Below are positions 8,920-17,177 of a stretch of DNA of 64,000 nt, one piece after another. The notes under the pieces are model-generated. The model ran no database searches. It worked only from the letters and a program-made list of their open reading frames with translations, and was not told where the DNA came from. The first letter of the stretch is position 1; every line of letters begins with the position of its first letter. This DNA is from NZQO01 sp964639255 (GTDB lineage Bacteria > Bacteroidota > Bacteroidia > Flavobacteriales > Flavobacteriaceae). The stretch lies in contig CAZXDP010000009.1 of assembly GCA_964639255.1 (NCBI GenBank), positions 1-64,000 on the forward strand, given 5' to 3'. The translations under genes were made by a program, and so were the position numbers.

Positions 8920-9797
8920 TGGCAAAATTTGGCCTATATATTTTTACGGTGCTCTTAAGTACGATAATACTTGCGGTCTTGTTGGATCGGCTCTATTCCT
9001 TTGTATATCAACATAGTGAACCGCGCTCTAAGATCCAATACATCCTTCAACTTGAAAACAAGGAGTTTGATATTGCCTTTTTTGGTTCCTCCCGGACTGA
9101 AAATCATATAGATTGCGATTTAATTGCCAAAATGACTGGAGAATCTTGTATCAATTTGGGTGAAGCAGGAAGCAACATAGACGATATGTTATTACTAATG
9201 AAAATCGCGTTGGACAACAATATTCAATTTAAAAAAGTGTTTATGCAAGTTGACTATTCTTATAATTACTCAGGTTATTCTAAGAAATTTATCGCTAGCT
9301 TAACTCCTTTTCTAAATCGACCAATTGTATCGAATGGGTTATTTGGAGCAGATGAGATAGTTGCATATAAATATGTTCCGTTTTATCGATACATGGATAA
9401 CAGTAAAATTGTCGGGTTTCGGGAGTTCATTGCAAGTATAGTTGGTAAAAAGACGAAAGTTGACTTAAGTAATGGGTTTAAGCCAAAATATGGAATTGGT
9501 GAAGCGCTCGCTGGAGAATTCCCCAGATTTTTTAGTGAAAGAAATCTGGTACTTGAAGAGATGATTGGTTTGTTCAAAAAAAGGGATACGGATTTACAAT
9601 TTTTCATAGCTCCTTATTGTGAAAATGTAGAAAATAGAGAGCTTCTAAACACATTGGAATTGCGTCTCGAAGGCATTTTAAATTATGTCTCAATCTTTGA
9701 TGGTCAAGAAGAATTATTTTATAATTGTGGCCATTTAAATAATGTAGGTGCTGAAAAATTTACCAAGATATTGATGAAAGATAGTGGTATACTTTGA
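8919..9797 (+). CDS. Membrane-anchored SGNH-hydrolase-like protein, MBOAT partner
   Basis: The 292-residue protein has one N-terminal transmembrane segment (about residues 4-24), and the rest is probably periplasmic. FFGSSRTENH near residue 55 fits the first SGNH block with its nucleophilic serine, and CGHLNNVGAEKF near residue 272 fits the last block, where the D-x-x-H motif is usually found. Here the aspartate position is occupied by Cys, so catalysis is less certain. Similar proteins (DltD, AlgJ/AlgX relatives) take acyl groups delivered by an MBOAT protein. The ATG overlaps the MBOAT stop codon, which strongly supports a functional pair. Family assignment is by motif and context. The gene is notably A+T-rich, which is compatible with transfer. 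Confidence 0.65.
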   Translation: MAKFGLYIFTVLLSTIILAVLLDRLYSFVYQHSEPRSKIQYILQLENKEFDIAFFGSSRTENHIDCDLIAKMTGESCINLGEAGSNIDDMLLLMKIALDNNIQFKKVFMQVDYSYNYSGYSKKFIASLTPFLNRPIVSNGLFGADEIVAYKYVPFYRYMDNSKIVGFREFIASIVGKKTKVDLSNGFKPKYGIGEALAGEFPRFFSERNLVLEEMIGLFKKRDTDLQFFIAPYCENVENRELLNTLELRLEGILNYVSIFDGQEELFYNCGHLNNVGAEKFTKILMKDSGIL

Positions 9798-9807
9798 ATC
9801 AAATCCA

Positions 9808-10953
9808 ATGAAAATAGCCTTCCTTACCCCCGAATACCCACACCCCAAAACCGGAAGCGCTGGGGGAATTGGCACCAGCATTATGAATTTGGCCAAGGGA
9901 TTGCACAACCAAGGACACACTGTGACAATACTTGTTTATAAACAGGATAAAGACACCTTTTTTGAACAGGCAGGGATTTCAATTTATAAAATTAAGAATG
10001 TCAAGGTGAAAGGGTTGTCGCTATTTCTTACCCAACGAAAAGTAACGCGATTGATTAACAAATTGGTATATGAGGGGAAAATAGATATCATTGAGGCACC
10101 AGATTGGACTGGGTTTACCTCCTTAGTTTTCCCAAAATGCCCCTTGGTGATACGATTGAACGGTAGCGACACCTATTTCTGCCACTTGGAGGAGCGTCAA
10201 GTCAAGTACCGAAATAGATGGTTGGAAAAAACGGCGCTGCTTAGAGCCGATGGTATTATTTCGGTAAGCGAATTTACAGGTAAGCTTACCCAAAAGTTGT
10301 TTCAGTTACACAAGAAATTTACAGTCATTCCCAACAGTATTGATCTCAATAATTTTGAGCCTTCGGTAATACAAGCGAAAAATAACACAATCCTATATTT
10401 TGGAACGCTTATTCGAAAAAAGGGCCTCTTGGAACTTCCGTTGATTTTCAACGAAATTATTAAAAAGCAACCCGATGCAAAATTGATTTTGGTGGGGAAG
10501 GACAGTGGCGACAAGCAATCGGGCAGCCCTTCTACCTGGAAATTGATGCAACCCCTGTTCACTTCGGAAGCATTTAAAAATACGGAATATTACGGTGTTG
10601 TGCCCTATTCTGAAATCAAACAGCACATCGCGCAAGCCACTGTGTGTGTTTTTCCTACTTTTGCCGAAGCGCTTCCGGTGTCGTGGATTGAAGCCATGGC
10701 CTTGGAAAAGGCCATCGTGGCCTCTAGTATAGGCTGGGCGCCCGAAGTGATTGACGACGGTGTCAACGGCTATTTGGGGCATCCAAAAAACCATGACCAG
10801 TTCGCTTTTCGCATTCTTAAATTACTGAAAGAGGAGCCTCTTAGGAAGAAGATGGGGGCGGAGGCGAGAAAAAAAGTGATACAGAAATTTAGTATTAATA
10901 AAGTTGCCGAACAGAGCGTACAGTTCTATAAAGAGATTTTAAAAGAGAAATAG
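9808..10953 (+). CDS. Group 1 (GT4) glycosyltransferase
   Basis: From the ATG at 9808 the protein has 381 residues. An in-frame GTG at 9784 would add eight residues and overlap the preceding gene, but MKIAFLTPEYPHPKTGSAGG is a typical GT4 start with its glycine-rich loop. The C-terminal domain has NTILYFGTLIRKKGLLELP, KLILVGKDSGD, and VFPTFAEALPVSWIEAMA, which holds the donor-binding acidic pair. VASSIGWAPEVIDDGVNG follows, in the usual order. It probably adds a hexose to the growing repeat unit. It starts 10 bases after the SGNH-like gene and is the last gene before the second hairpin-repeat array. Confidence 0.85.
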   Translation: MKIAFLTPEYPHPKTGSAGGIGTSIMNLAKGLHNQGHTVTILVYKQDKDTFFEQAGISIYKIKNVKVKGLSLFLTQRKVTRLINKLVYEGKIDIIEAPDWTGFTSLVFPKCPLVIRLNGSDTYFCHLEERQVKYRNRWLEKTALLRADGIISVSEFTGKLTQKLFQLHKKFTVIPNSIDLNNFEPSVIQAKNNTILYFGTLIRKKGLLELPLIFNEIIKKQPDAKLILVGKDSGDKQSGSPSTWKLMQPLFTSEAFKNTEYYGVVPYSEIKQHIAQATVCVFPTFAEALPVSWIEAMALEKAIVASSIGWAPEVIDDGVNGYLGHPKNHDQFAFRILKLLKEEPLRKKMGAEARKKVIQKFSINKVAEQSVQFYKEILKEK

Positions 10954-10956
10954 TGT

Positions 10957-11102
10957 TTCGATACATCCCGAAGCAAGTTCGGAACACTCGACCTGACGAT
11001 GTGCTGTCACTTCGAGTAGCTTTTAAAAAGTCCTGCTTTTTAAGAACGTATCGAGAAGCGGTCTCGATACTATCCCGAAGTCTCGGGACCACTCGACCTG
11101 AC
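10957..11102. repeat. Array of three hairpin (BIME/REP-like) repeats
   Basis: Three units fill the 166-base gap between two glycosyltransferase genes: 10957-10997 (-, class II), 11006-11058 (+, class I) and 11060-11102 (-, class II). The class I unit carries GTCACTTCGAGTAG and GTATCGAGAAG, identical to the flanks of unit 4726-4782, but its core stem (11023-11030 with 11036-11043) is unrelated in sequence. The last unit, read on the minus strand, has GTCAGGTCGAGT, a perfect TCCCGA/TCGGGA hairpin (11073-11078 with 11083-11088) and GTATCGAGACC. As in the first array, classes and orientations alternate. Some cores could also act as weak terminators, but there are no clear T-tracts. Confidence 0.8.
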
Positions 11103-11119
11103 AATTTAGAAGAAATAGA

Positions 11120-12664
11120 ATGACACCAGCATTTAAAACATTTCAAAATTCAAAAGGAGAAAAGTTGCTGTACCTTGGCAATCCAGATTTCGCCCTGTTG
11201 GAAAAACTCTCCCATGGCCCTGGCGATCTTTGGCATAGCAGTTTTGAACAAGGCTATAAAAATGCCTTTCTCGATATTGTTTACCAAGCCGTGGTGTTTT
11301 TTTGGTATGTGTACGATTTTGACGGTTTGGATCAAAGCGTAAGTTGGCGGCTGAATCCAAATCTCTTTGCCATTCGTGAGCGAATTTGGAAGGAACTGGG
11401 AGGTTTTGATCCAGAGTATTCCAATCCCGACTTGCAAGCTTTCGATTTTGCCTATAATGCGCTAAGGAATGGCGGGACCATCCCCCTTTACATTAAAGGT
11501 CTCTATACGGTATTAGAACGCTCGGTTCCGCAAATTTCAACTAAGGATCGGTACGTTTTTTACCGAAAGAACTTCAAGATGGCGCATTCTTGGTATATGC
11601 TCTTCCGGAAGGGGGCTTGGAAGTTTTCAGAATGGCGTGGCCTTCTGAATGCGAAAAAAAAGTATGTCCAGCGGACCACTTTTCCGAAGGTAAGTCCGAG
11701 GCAGTTAGATAACCTTCAAGGAAAGCCTACGGTGAGTTATATCATACCCACCATGTTACGCCAAGAATACACCTTAAACTTGCTGAACGATCTTAGCAAA
11801 CAGACCTATTTGCCAACTCAAGTGGTCGTTGTAGATGCTACTCCGCGCGAGAAACGCAATGAGGCCCTATACCAAGCTGAGAAATATCCATTTGAAGTAG
11901 AGTTTCACTGGCAGACCACCAAGGGAAGCTGTCGGGCACGTAACGAGGCGATTGGGCGATGTACGGGAGATTACATCATTTTTGGCGATGATGATATACG
12001 CATTCCGCCCGATTTTATTGAAGGACACCTTAGATTATTACAGACCTATAACGCTGGGGCCTGCAACGGACTTGATATTCGTGCCGACCATCAGCAGCAG
12101 GGTTTGGAAGATCTTCAGGAAAAACTTGCCAAGATGGATGCAACGCGGTGGTATGTGGGAGCAGCTACTAGTTATAGCAATGCCAACAGTTGTGTGAAAC
12201 GGGAATATGTAAACGTGCTGGGTGGTAATGATATTAATTATGATGGTGGCTATGGTGAAGATAGTGATTTCGGAATTTCGCTTACCAAATTAGGCGTAAC
12301 AGTGCTCCACAATCCTTTCTCGGCAAACTTGCACTTAAAACCGCCTGCAGGGGGATACCGATTTTGGGGAAGCGAGGGGAAATTGTTGGGAAAAAAGCGA
12401 AAGAAACAACCTTGGGAGCTTGATCATCCTGTTCGTTTTATACGTCCTGTGCCTAGCCCAACAATTATGTACCAGTTATTCAAGCAGTTCAGCGCACGGC
12501 AACGAAGAGAGTATTGTTACAAATATTTTATCCGCTATCTTGCCACGGAAACCTTATGGCAATTACCCTTACGACTTTTGAAATTGCCTTACCGTATGGT
12601 TCAGTACAACAAGTCTAAATTTTATGCCAAGCAATTGCTAGCACTCGGAAAACGGATCCAATAA
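11120..12664 (+). CDS. GT2 glycosyltransferase with an extra N-terminal half-GT2 domain
   Basis: This 514-residue protein has a complete GT-A domain in its C-terminal part. VSYIIPTMLRQEYTLNLL starts it at about residue 210, QVVVVDATPREKRN follows, then GSCRARNEAI and the DxD motif in IIFGDDDIRIP, and finally GGYGEDSDFGISL with the putative base. The first 190 or so residues look like the second half of another GT2 protein: RLNPNLFAIRERIWKELGGF followed by DPEYSNPDLQAFDFAY, without the nucleotide-binding first half. This could be an acceptor-binding module or the remnant of a fusion. The start ATG comes directly after the repeat array, and the next GT2 gene begins one base after its stop. Confidence 0.75.
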   Translation: MTPAFKTFQNSKGEKLLYLGNPDFALLEKLSHGPGDLWHSSFEQGYKNAFLDIVYQAVVFFWYVYDFDGLDQSVSWRLNPNLFAIRERIWKELGGFDPEYSNPDLQAFDFAYNALRNGGTIPLYIKGLYTVLERSVPQISTKDRYVFYRKNFKMAHSWYMLFRKGAWKFSEWRGLLNAKKKYVQRTTFPKVSPRQLDNLQGKPTVSYIIPTMLRQEYTLNLLNDLSKQTYLPTQVVVVDATPREKRNEALYQAEKYPFEVEFHWQTTKGSCRARNEAIGRCTGDYIIFGDDDIRIPPDFIEGHLRLLQTYNAGACNGLDIRADHQQQGLEDLQEKLAKMDATRWYVGAATSYSNANSCVKREYVNVLGGNDINYDGGYGEDSDFGISLTKLGVTVLHNPFSANLHLKPPAGGYRFWGSEGKLLGKKRKKQPWELDHPVRFIRPVPSPTIMYQLFKQFSARQRREYCYKYFIRYLATETLWQLPLRLLKLPYRMVQYNKSKFYAKQLLALGKRIQ

Positions 12665-12665
12665 T

Positions 12666-13664
12666 ATGAATTTCGCCCTTATCATCTGTACCTATATGCG
12701 TCCCGAACCACTGCGGAAATTGCTCGATTCGGTGGCCTTGCAAACCCCCTATCCGGATGCGGTAATCGTTGTCGATGGTTCAAGGGATGATGATACACGT
12801 TCTATCTTGAACCAATCTTCTTTTAAAAATCTTGAATACCATAAAGTTTCAGATGCAGATCGGGGATTGACCCGTCAACGCAACTTCGGAATCAAGAAGG
12901 TGAAAGAAGGAACTGAAATCGTTTGTTTTTTGGATGACGACACTATTTTAAAGCCCCATTATTTTAAAGCGCTAATTGGAACCTATGAAGCCTATCCTGA
13001 GGCGATTGGGGTGGGCGGATATATCATCAATGAGATTAAATGGTGGACAGTTTCAAGCGATTATCGAGCAAATCCTAGTGAATTTTGCTATGATGGTTAT
13101 TGCCGAAAGGATGGATCTCGTTTTGTACTTCGGAAAAAATTAGGGCTTGATGCCAACAGACCGCCCGCTCATTTGCCAGACTTCTCCCACGGCCGCTCGG
13201 TTTCCTTTTTACCCCCTTCCGGAAAAATTTACGAAGTGGAGCAATTTATGGGAGGCGTAGCTTCCTATAAAAAAGAAGTGCTGGACACCGAAAAATTTTC
13301 AGAATATTTTGTGGGCTATGGGCTATACGAAGATGCCGAGTTTACACTGCGGCTTTCCAACAAGGGAAAACTTTACGTGAACACCGCCGCGCAACTGGAG
13401 CATCACCATGATGCCTCGGGCCGTCCCAATGCCTATAGCTACGGGAAGATGGTAGTGCGTAATGGTTGGCTGGTGTGGCGCACCAAACACCCAAATCCTT
13501 CATTAAAAGCAAAGCTGAAATGGCATGCCACCTCTTTATTGCTCACGCTTATTCGGTTTGGGAATGTTCTTACCGGCAGTGAGAAAAAGCCAGCCTTGCG
13601 GGAAGCGATGGGCAGGACGGCGGGCTGGTTCAGTCTGTGGTTCCATAAACCAAAGGCGCGATGA
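12666..13664 (+). CDS. GT2 family glycosyltransferase
   Basis: This 332-residue GT-A enzyme begins FALIICTYMRPEPLRKLLDS, with VIVVDGSRDDDTR as the nucleotide-contacting strand, GLTRQRNFGI, and FLDDDTILKPHYF supplying the metal-binding DxD. EQFMGGVASYKKEV and GLYEDAEFTLRLS complete the acceptor side. It has no transmembrane anchor, although the C-terminal part is amphipathic and basic, suiting membrane association. It would add a sugar, often a rhamnose or galactose type in this family, but specificity cannot be read. It follows the fused GT2 gene after a single base and overlaps the next gene by four bases (ATGA). Confidence 0.85.
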   Translation: MNFALIICTYMRPEPLRKLLDSVALQTPYPDAVIVVDGSRDDDTRSILNQSSFKNLEYHKVSDADRGLTRQRNFGIKKVKEGTEIVCFLDDDTILKPHYFKALIGTYEAYPEAIGVGGYIINEIKWWTVSSDYRANPSEFCYDGYCRKDGSRFVLRKKLGLDANRPPAHLPDFSHGRSVSFLPPSGKIYEVEQFMGGVASYKKEVLDTEKFSEYFVGYGLYEDAEFTLRLSNKGKLYVNTAAQLEHHHDASGRPNAYSYGKMVVRNGWLVWRTKHPNPSLKAKLKWHATSLLLTLIRFGNVLTGSEKKPALREAMGRTAGWFSLWFHKPKAR

Positions 13665-14776
13665 GGTTAGCCATTATCACCCATGTGTTGCACCACAGGG
13701 CGGACGAAAAATGGTTCGCCTACGGCCCCTACATTCGCGAAATAAACCTTTGGGGAAACCACGTGTCCTCTATTGAAATTGTTGCACCTACTATTAACGA
13801 TTCGCCTACTGCCATACATGAGGCTTATGACCATTCAAACATAACGTTTACGAAAGTACCGGCCTTTTCATTTGTTTCTATTTGGGATGCCACGAAAGCC
13901 CTTGTTAAAATCCCCTATATTTTATTTAAAATAGTGGGGGCGATGCGCCGGGCAGACCATATTCATTTGAGGTGCCCCGGCAATATGGGACTATTGGGAT
14001 GTGTGGCCCAACTGTTTTTTCCGAGTAAACCCAAAAGCGCGAAATATGCGGGCAATTGGGATCCCAATGCAGTACAGCCCTTCAGTTACCGCCTTCAGAA
14101 ATGGTTTCTTGGCAATACATTTTTGACCCAGAATATGAAGGTCTTGGTATATGGCGAATGGTCCAATCAATCGAAAAATATCAAACCGTTTTTTACCGCC
14201 ACGTATTCAGAAAAAAAACAGATGGAGGTGGTTGCAAAACGATTCGCCCCACCTTGGAAGTTCCTTTTTGTAGGTACCCTTTCGCCGGGGAAGCGTCCGG
14301 AATACGCCGTACACCTTGTCGAACAGTTGCACCAACGCGGATTTTCAGTACAGTTGGATGTATATGGTGAAGGGCCTGAACGTTCGGCATTGAAGGATTA
14401 TATCAAGGCGCATCAATTAGAGGCAATAGTGATGCTACACGGCAACCAAACCGCTGATGTCATAGAAGGCGCCTATAGGGAGAGCCATTTTTTGATCCTG
14501 CCGTCAAAATCGGAAGGATGGCCCAAGGTGGTGGCCGAAATGATGTTTTGGAGAGGTGTAGCCCTAGCCACGCCTGTTTCGTGCGTGCCTTGGATGTTGG
14601 ATGGAGGAAATCGGGGTGTCCTATTGACCGAAACGGTAGCCAGGGATGTCGATAAAATAAGTACCTTGCTAGAGCAACCTCCACTGTTAGAAACTATGGC
14701 TGAAAACGCGGCGGCCTGGTCGCAAAAATATACATTGGAATCTTTTGAAGTGGCCATTAAAACCGTATTGAAATGA
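13661..14776 (+). CDS. GT4-like glycosyltransferase
   Basis: This 371-residue GT-B protein has a C-terminal GT4 domain: FLFVGTLSPGKRPEYAVHLV, VQLDVYGEGPERSALKDY, VMLHGNQTADVIEGAY and LPSKSEGWPKVVAEMMFW. The last is a shortened E-x7-E-type region in which Glu-Gly-Trp-Pro precedes Glu. The N-terminus (RLAIITHVLHHRADEKWFAYGPYIREI) is typical of a Bacteroidetes group whose first domain faces the acceptor. ADHIHLRCPGNMGLL lies in the first domain. The gene overlaps both neighbours by four bases, so translation is probably coupled along this series. Sugar specificity is unknown. Confidence 0.8.
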   Translation: MRLAIITHVLHHRADEKWFAYGPYIREINLWGNHVSSIEIVAPTINDSPTAIHEAYDHSNITFTKVPAFSFVSIWDATKALVKIPYILFKIVGAMRRADHIHLRCPGNMGLLGCVAQLFFPSKPKSAKYAGNWDPNAVQPFSYRLQKWFLGNTFLTQNMKVLVYGEWSNQSKNIKPFFTATYSEKKQMEVVAKRFAPPWKFLFVGTLSPGKRPEYAVHLVEQLHQRGFSVQLDVYGEGPERSALKDYIKAHQLEAIVMLHGNQTADVIEGAYRESHFLILPSKSEGWPKVVAEMMFWRGVALATPVSCVPWMLDGGNRGVLLTETVARDVDKISTLLEQPPLLETMAENAAAWSQKYTLESFEVAIKTVLK

Positions 14777-15825
14777 ACGTTTTGCAGCTTATCGATTCCC
14801 TGGCGCCGGGCGGGGCCGAACGGATGGCGGTCAATTTGGCCAATGCGCTATTTCAAAAGGGTTTTCGGTCGCATATTATGGCTACTCGATGTGGAGGATC
14901 CTTGGAGCAGATGGTAATAGCTCCGCTTTCGGTGGTCATTCTGAAAAAAGGGCATACATTAGATTTACGCGCTCTTTCAAAAGCTGTGGCCTATATAAAG
15001 AGTAATGGGATCACCATAATCCACGCGCACACCACTTCTTATTTTTTTGCTACATTATTGAAAATTAAAGTACCTGAAGTACGTCTCATCTGGCACGAAC
15101 ATCACGGATTTCGTGAACAAACAACACTTTGGAATAATAAGGTGTTGTATTTCTGTTCTCATTTTTTCTCAGCCATCATTACTGTTAATGAAGGGTTACA
15201 GTCTTGGTGCCGAAAGAACTTAAAGGTTCGAACTGTAGTTTATCTGCCGAATTTTGTTCCACAACAGATTAATGAGCCAAAGTTGGGTGCCAATGAAAAG
15301 GTAATTGTCTGTCTGGCCAATTTAAAAACTCCAAAAAACCATTTGAATTTAATAAAGGCATTTTCGTTAGTGGCTGTACAATTTCCAGATTGGTCGCTCC
15401 ATTTAATCGGCAAGCACTTTGGTGATCGGTATGCACGGGAGATAGAATTGTATTTAGAAGAAAATGGATTGTCTGACAAGGTACTGCTTCTGGGGAGTCG
15501 TAATGATGTCCTCCAGTTGTTGCAGCAATCGAGCATAGGTGTCATTACTTCCGATAGTGAGGGTCTGCCTATGGCTCTCTTGGAATATGGCTTGGCTGGT
15601 CTCGCGGTGGTGACCACCGATGTAGGCCAGTGCCGTGAGGTAGTCTTAGGAAATGGGATAGTTGTCCCACCTAACGATCCGAAGGCTCTTTCAAAAGCTA
15701 TCAAGACGTACATTGCAGATAGTGTACGGCGCGAAAGCGATGCTGCGTCCTTTAAGGTACACGTGGAGAAAAATTATACCTTTGATGCTATCTGGCCCCA
15801 TTTGAAAAAAGTTTACACCGCTTGA
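14773..15825 (+). CDS. GT4 family glycosyltransferase
   Basis: The 350-residue protein begins MNVLQLIDSLAPGGAERMAV, the classical GT4 N-terminal glycine-rich loop. The C-terminal half has VIVCLANLKTPKNHLNLIKA, WSLHLIGKHFGDRYA, VLLLGSRNDVLQLL, and ITSDSEGLPMALLEYGLAGL, which carries the E-x7-E donor-binding motif. VVTTDVGQCREVV follows. All expected landmarks are present and the length is normal. It is coupled to both neighbours by 4-base overlaps. It should act on the cytoplasmic face of the inner membrane on a polyprenyl-linked intermediate. Confidence 0.87.
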   Translation: MNVLQLIDSLAPGGAERMAVNLANALFQKGFRSHIMATRCGGSLEQMVIAPLSVVILKKGHTLDLRALSKAVAYIKSNGITIIHAHTTSYFFATLLKIKVPEVRLIWHEHHGFREQTTLWNNKVLYFCSHFFSAIITVNEGLQSWCRKNLKVRTVVYLPNFVPQQINEPKLGANEKVIVCLANLKTPKNHLNLIKAFSLVAVQFPDWSLHLIGKHFGDRYAREIELYLEENGLSDKVLLLGSRNDVLQLLQQSSIGVITSDSEGLPMALLEYGLAGLAVVTTDVGQCREVVLGNGIVVPPNDPKALSKAIKTYIADSVRRESDAASFKVHVEKNYTFDAIWPHLKKVYTA

Positions 15826-17177
15826 GGAGGTTACGCGACATAAAATCGATCACCTATGTGCAATTGGTATTGGCCCACGTTGCGCTCGGACTCTTACTCT
15901 TTACCTTTCGCCCCCTGTCCAAATTCGTTCTGTTCGCGGTAATCTTGTATTTTCTCTACCGCATCTTCAACAACGGAAACCGAAAAGACGAGGTATTGCT
16001 GGCTGCAGGTTACATCACGGGTTTTGAGGTGTTTTCGCGGATGACCGGCGGGGCGTTTAGCTATGAGTTTGCGAAGTATGCCGTCATCGGATTTTTAAGC
16101 TTGGGCATGTTCTTTAGAGGTTTCAATAGTAAGTCGTGGCCTTATATATTTTACTTGCTATGCCTATTGCCAGGCATTCTATTTTCGGCGATCAATCTTA
16201 GCTACGGCGCTAAGATCGGCAACGCAATCGGATTTAATCTAAGCGGTCCTATATGTCTTGGTATTGCTGCCTTGTATTGCTATAATCGAAAAATGCCAAT
16301 GGAGCGGTTGCAGGGGATTCTATTGGCGGTGACATTGCCAATTGTTTCTACTACCACCTATCTGTATTTATATACACCGAGCATACGGGAGGTATTGGAC
16401 GGAACAGCCTCTAATTTTGCCGCCTCTGGGGGCTATGGCCCCAATCAGGTGGCAACCGTTTTGGGCTTGGCGATGATTATACTGTTTTCCCGCTTATTTT
16501 TGATCAAATCTCGATTGGTAAATAGTATCGATTTGATTCTGTTGGCAGCCATTAGCTATCGGGCCATCATCACATTCTCTAGGGGCGGGGTCATCACTGC
16601 CATCGCCTGTATTATCGTTTTTATAGCGATTTATTTTATACGATCGAACGTTCGGGAACGAGCCATTGCTATTCCCAAGGTGGTTGTGATGGTATTGGTG
16701 GGATTGTCCATTTGGGGTTTTTCATCGCTCACTACGGAAGGTCTAATCGATAAGCGCTACGCCAATCAAGATGCCCTGGGGAGGGAAAAAGCAGATGTTA
16801 CCACCGGCCGGGCCGAATTGATCGAATCGGAATTACAAGCTTTTTACGACCACCCCATCACCGGAATTGGGGTAGGCAAGAATAAGGAATATCGTTTGGA
16901 AACCATAGGGGAGCTTTCCGCAACGCACAATGAGGTGAGCCGTATGTTAGCTGAGCACGGGCTACTGGGCGTTATTGCACTAGGTATTTTGGGGTTAACA
17001 CCCTTGCTTTATCGTATACGGAATAGAACAAATGTGTATCTATTTTCCTTTCTCATTTTTTGGTTTTTAACCATCAACCATTCCTCTATGCGAATCGCTG
17101 CCCCTGCATTTATATACGGCCTTAGTTTGATCACCATAATCCACGGCACCCATGGCACTCGCATACATAGGCAATAA
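15822..17177 (+). CDS. O-antigen polymerase/ligase-like membrane protein (Wzy/WaaL)
   Basis: This 451-residue polytopic protein has about ten or eleven hydrophobic segments and the features of the Wzy_C/O-antigen ligase superfamily. TFSRGGVITA lies in the middle, a long periplasmic loop with HPITGIGVGKNKEY and THNEVSRMLAEHGLLG follows, and more membrane spans complete it. In a Wzy-dependent pathway it would polymerise repeat units at the periplasmic face; a ligase role cannot be excluded. The start is unusual: a TTG at 15822 overlaps the upstream TGA (TTGA), and no ATG occurs early in the frame. It overlaps the next glycosyltransferase gene by 26 bases. Confidence 0.8.
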   Translation: MRRLRDIKSITYVQLVLAHVALGLLLFTFRPLSKFVLFAVILYFLYRIFNNGNRKDEVLLAAGYITGFEVFSRMTGGAFSYEFAKYAVIGFLSLGMFFRGFNSKSWPYIFYLLCLLPGILFSAINLSYGAKIGNAIGFNLSGPICLGIAALYCYNRKMPMERLQGILLAVTLPIVSTTTYLYLYTPSIREVLDGTASNFAASGGYGPNQVATVLGLAMIILFSRLFLIKSRLVNSIDLILLAAISYRAIITFSRGGVITAIACIIVFIAIYFIRSNVRERAIAIPKVVVMVLVGLSIWGFSSLTTEGLIDKRYANQDALGREKADVTTGRAELIESELQAFYDHPITGIGVGKNKEYRLETIGELSATHNEVSRMLAEHGLLGVIALGILGLTPLLYRIRNRTNVYLFSFLIFWFLTINHSSMRIAAPAFIYGLSLITIIHGTHGTRIHRQ

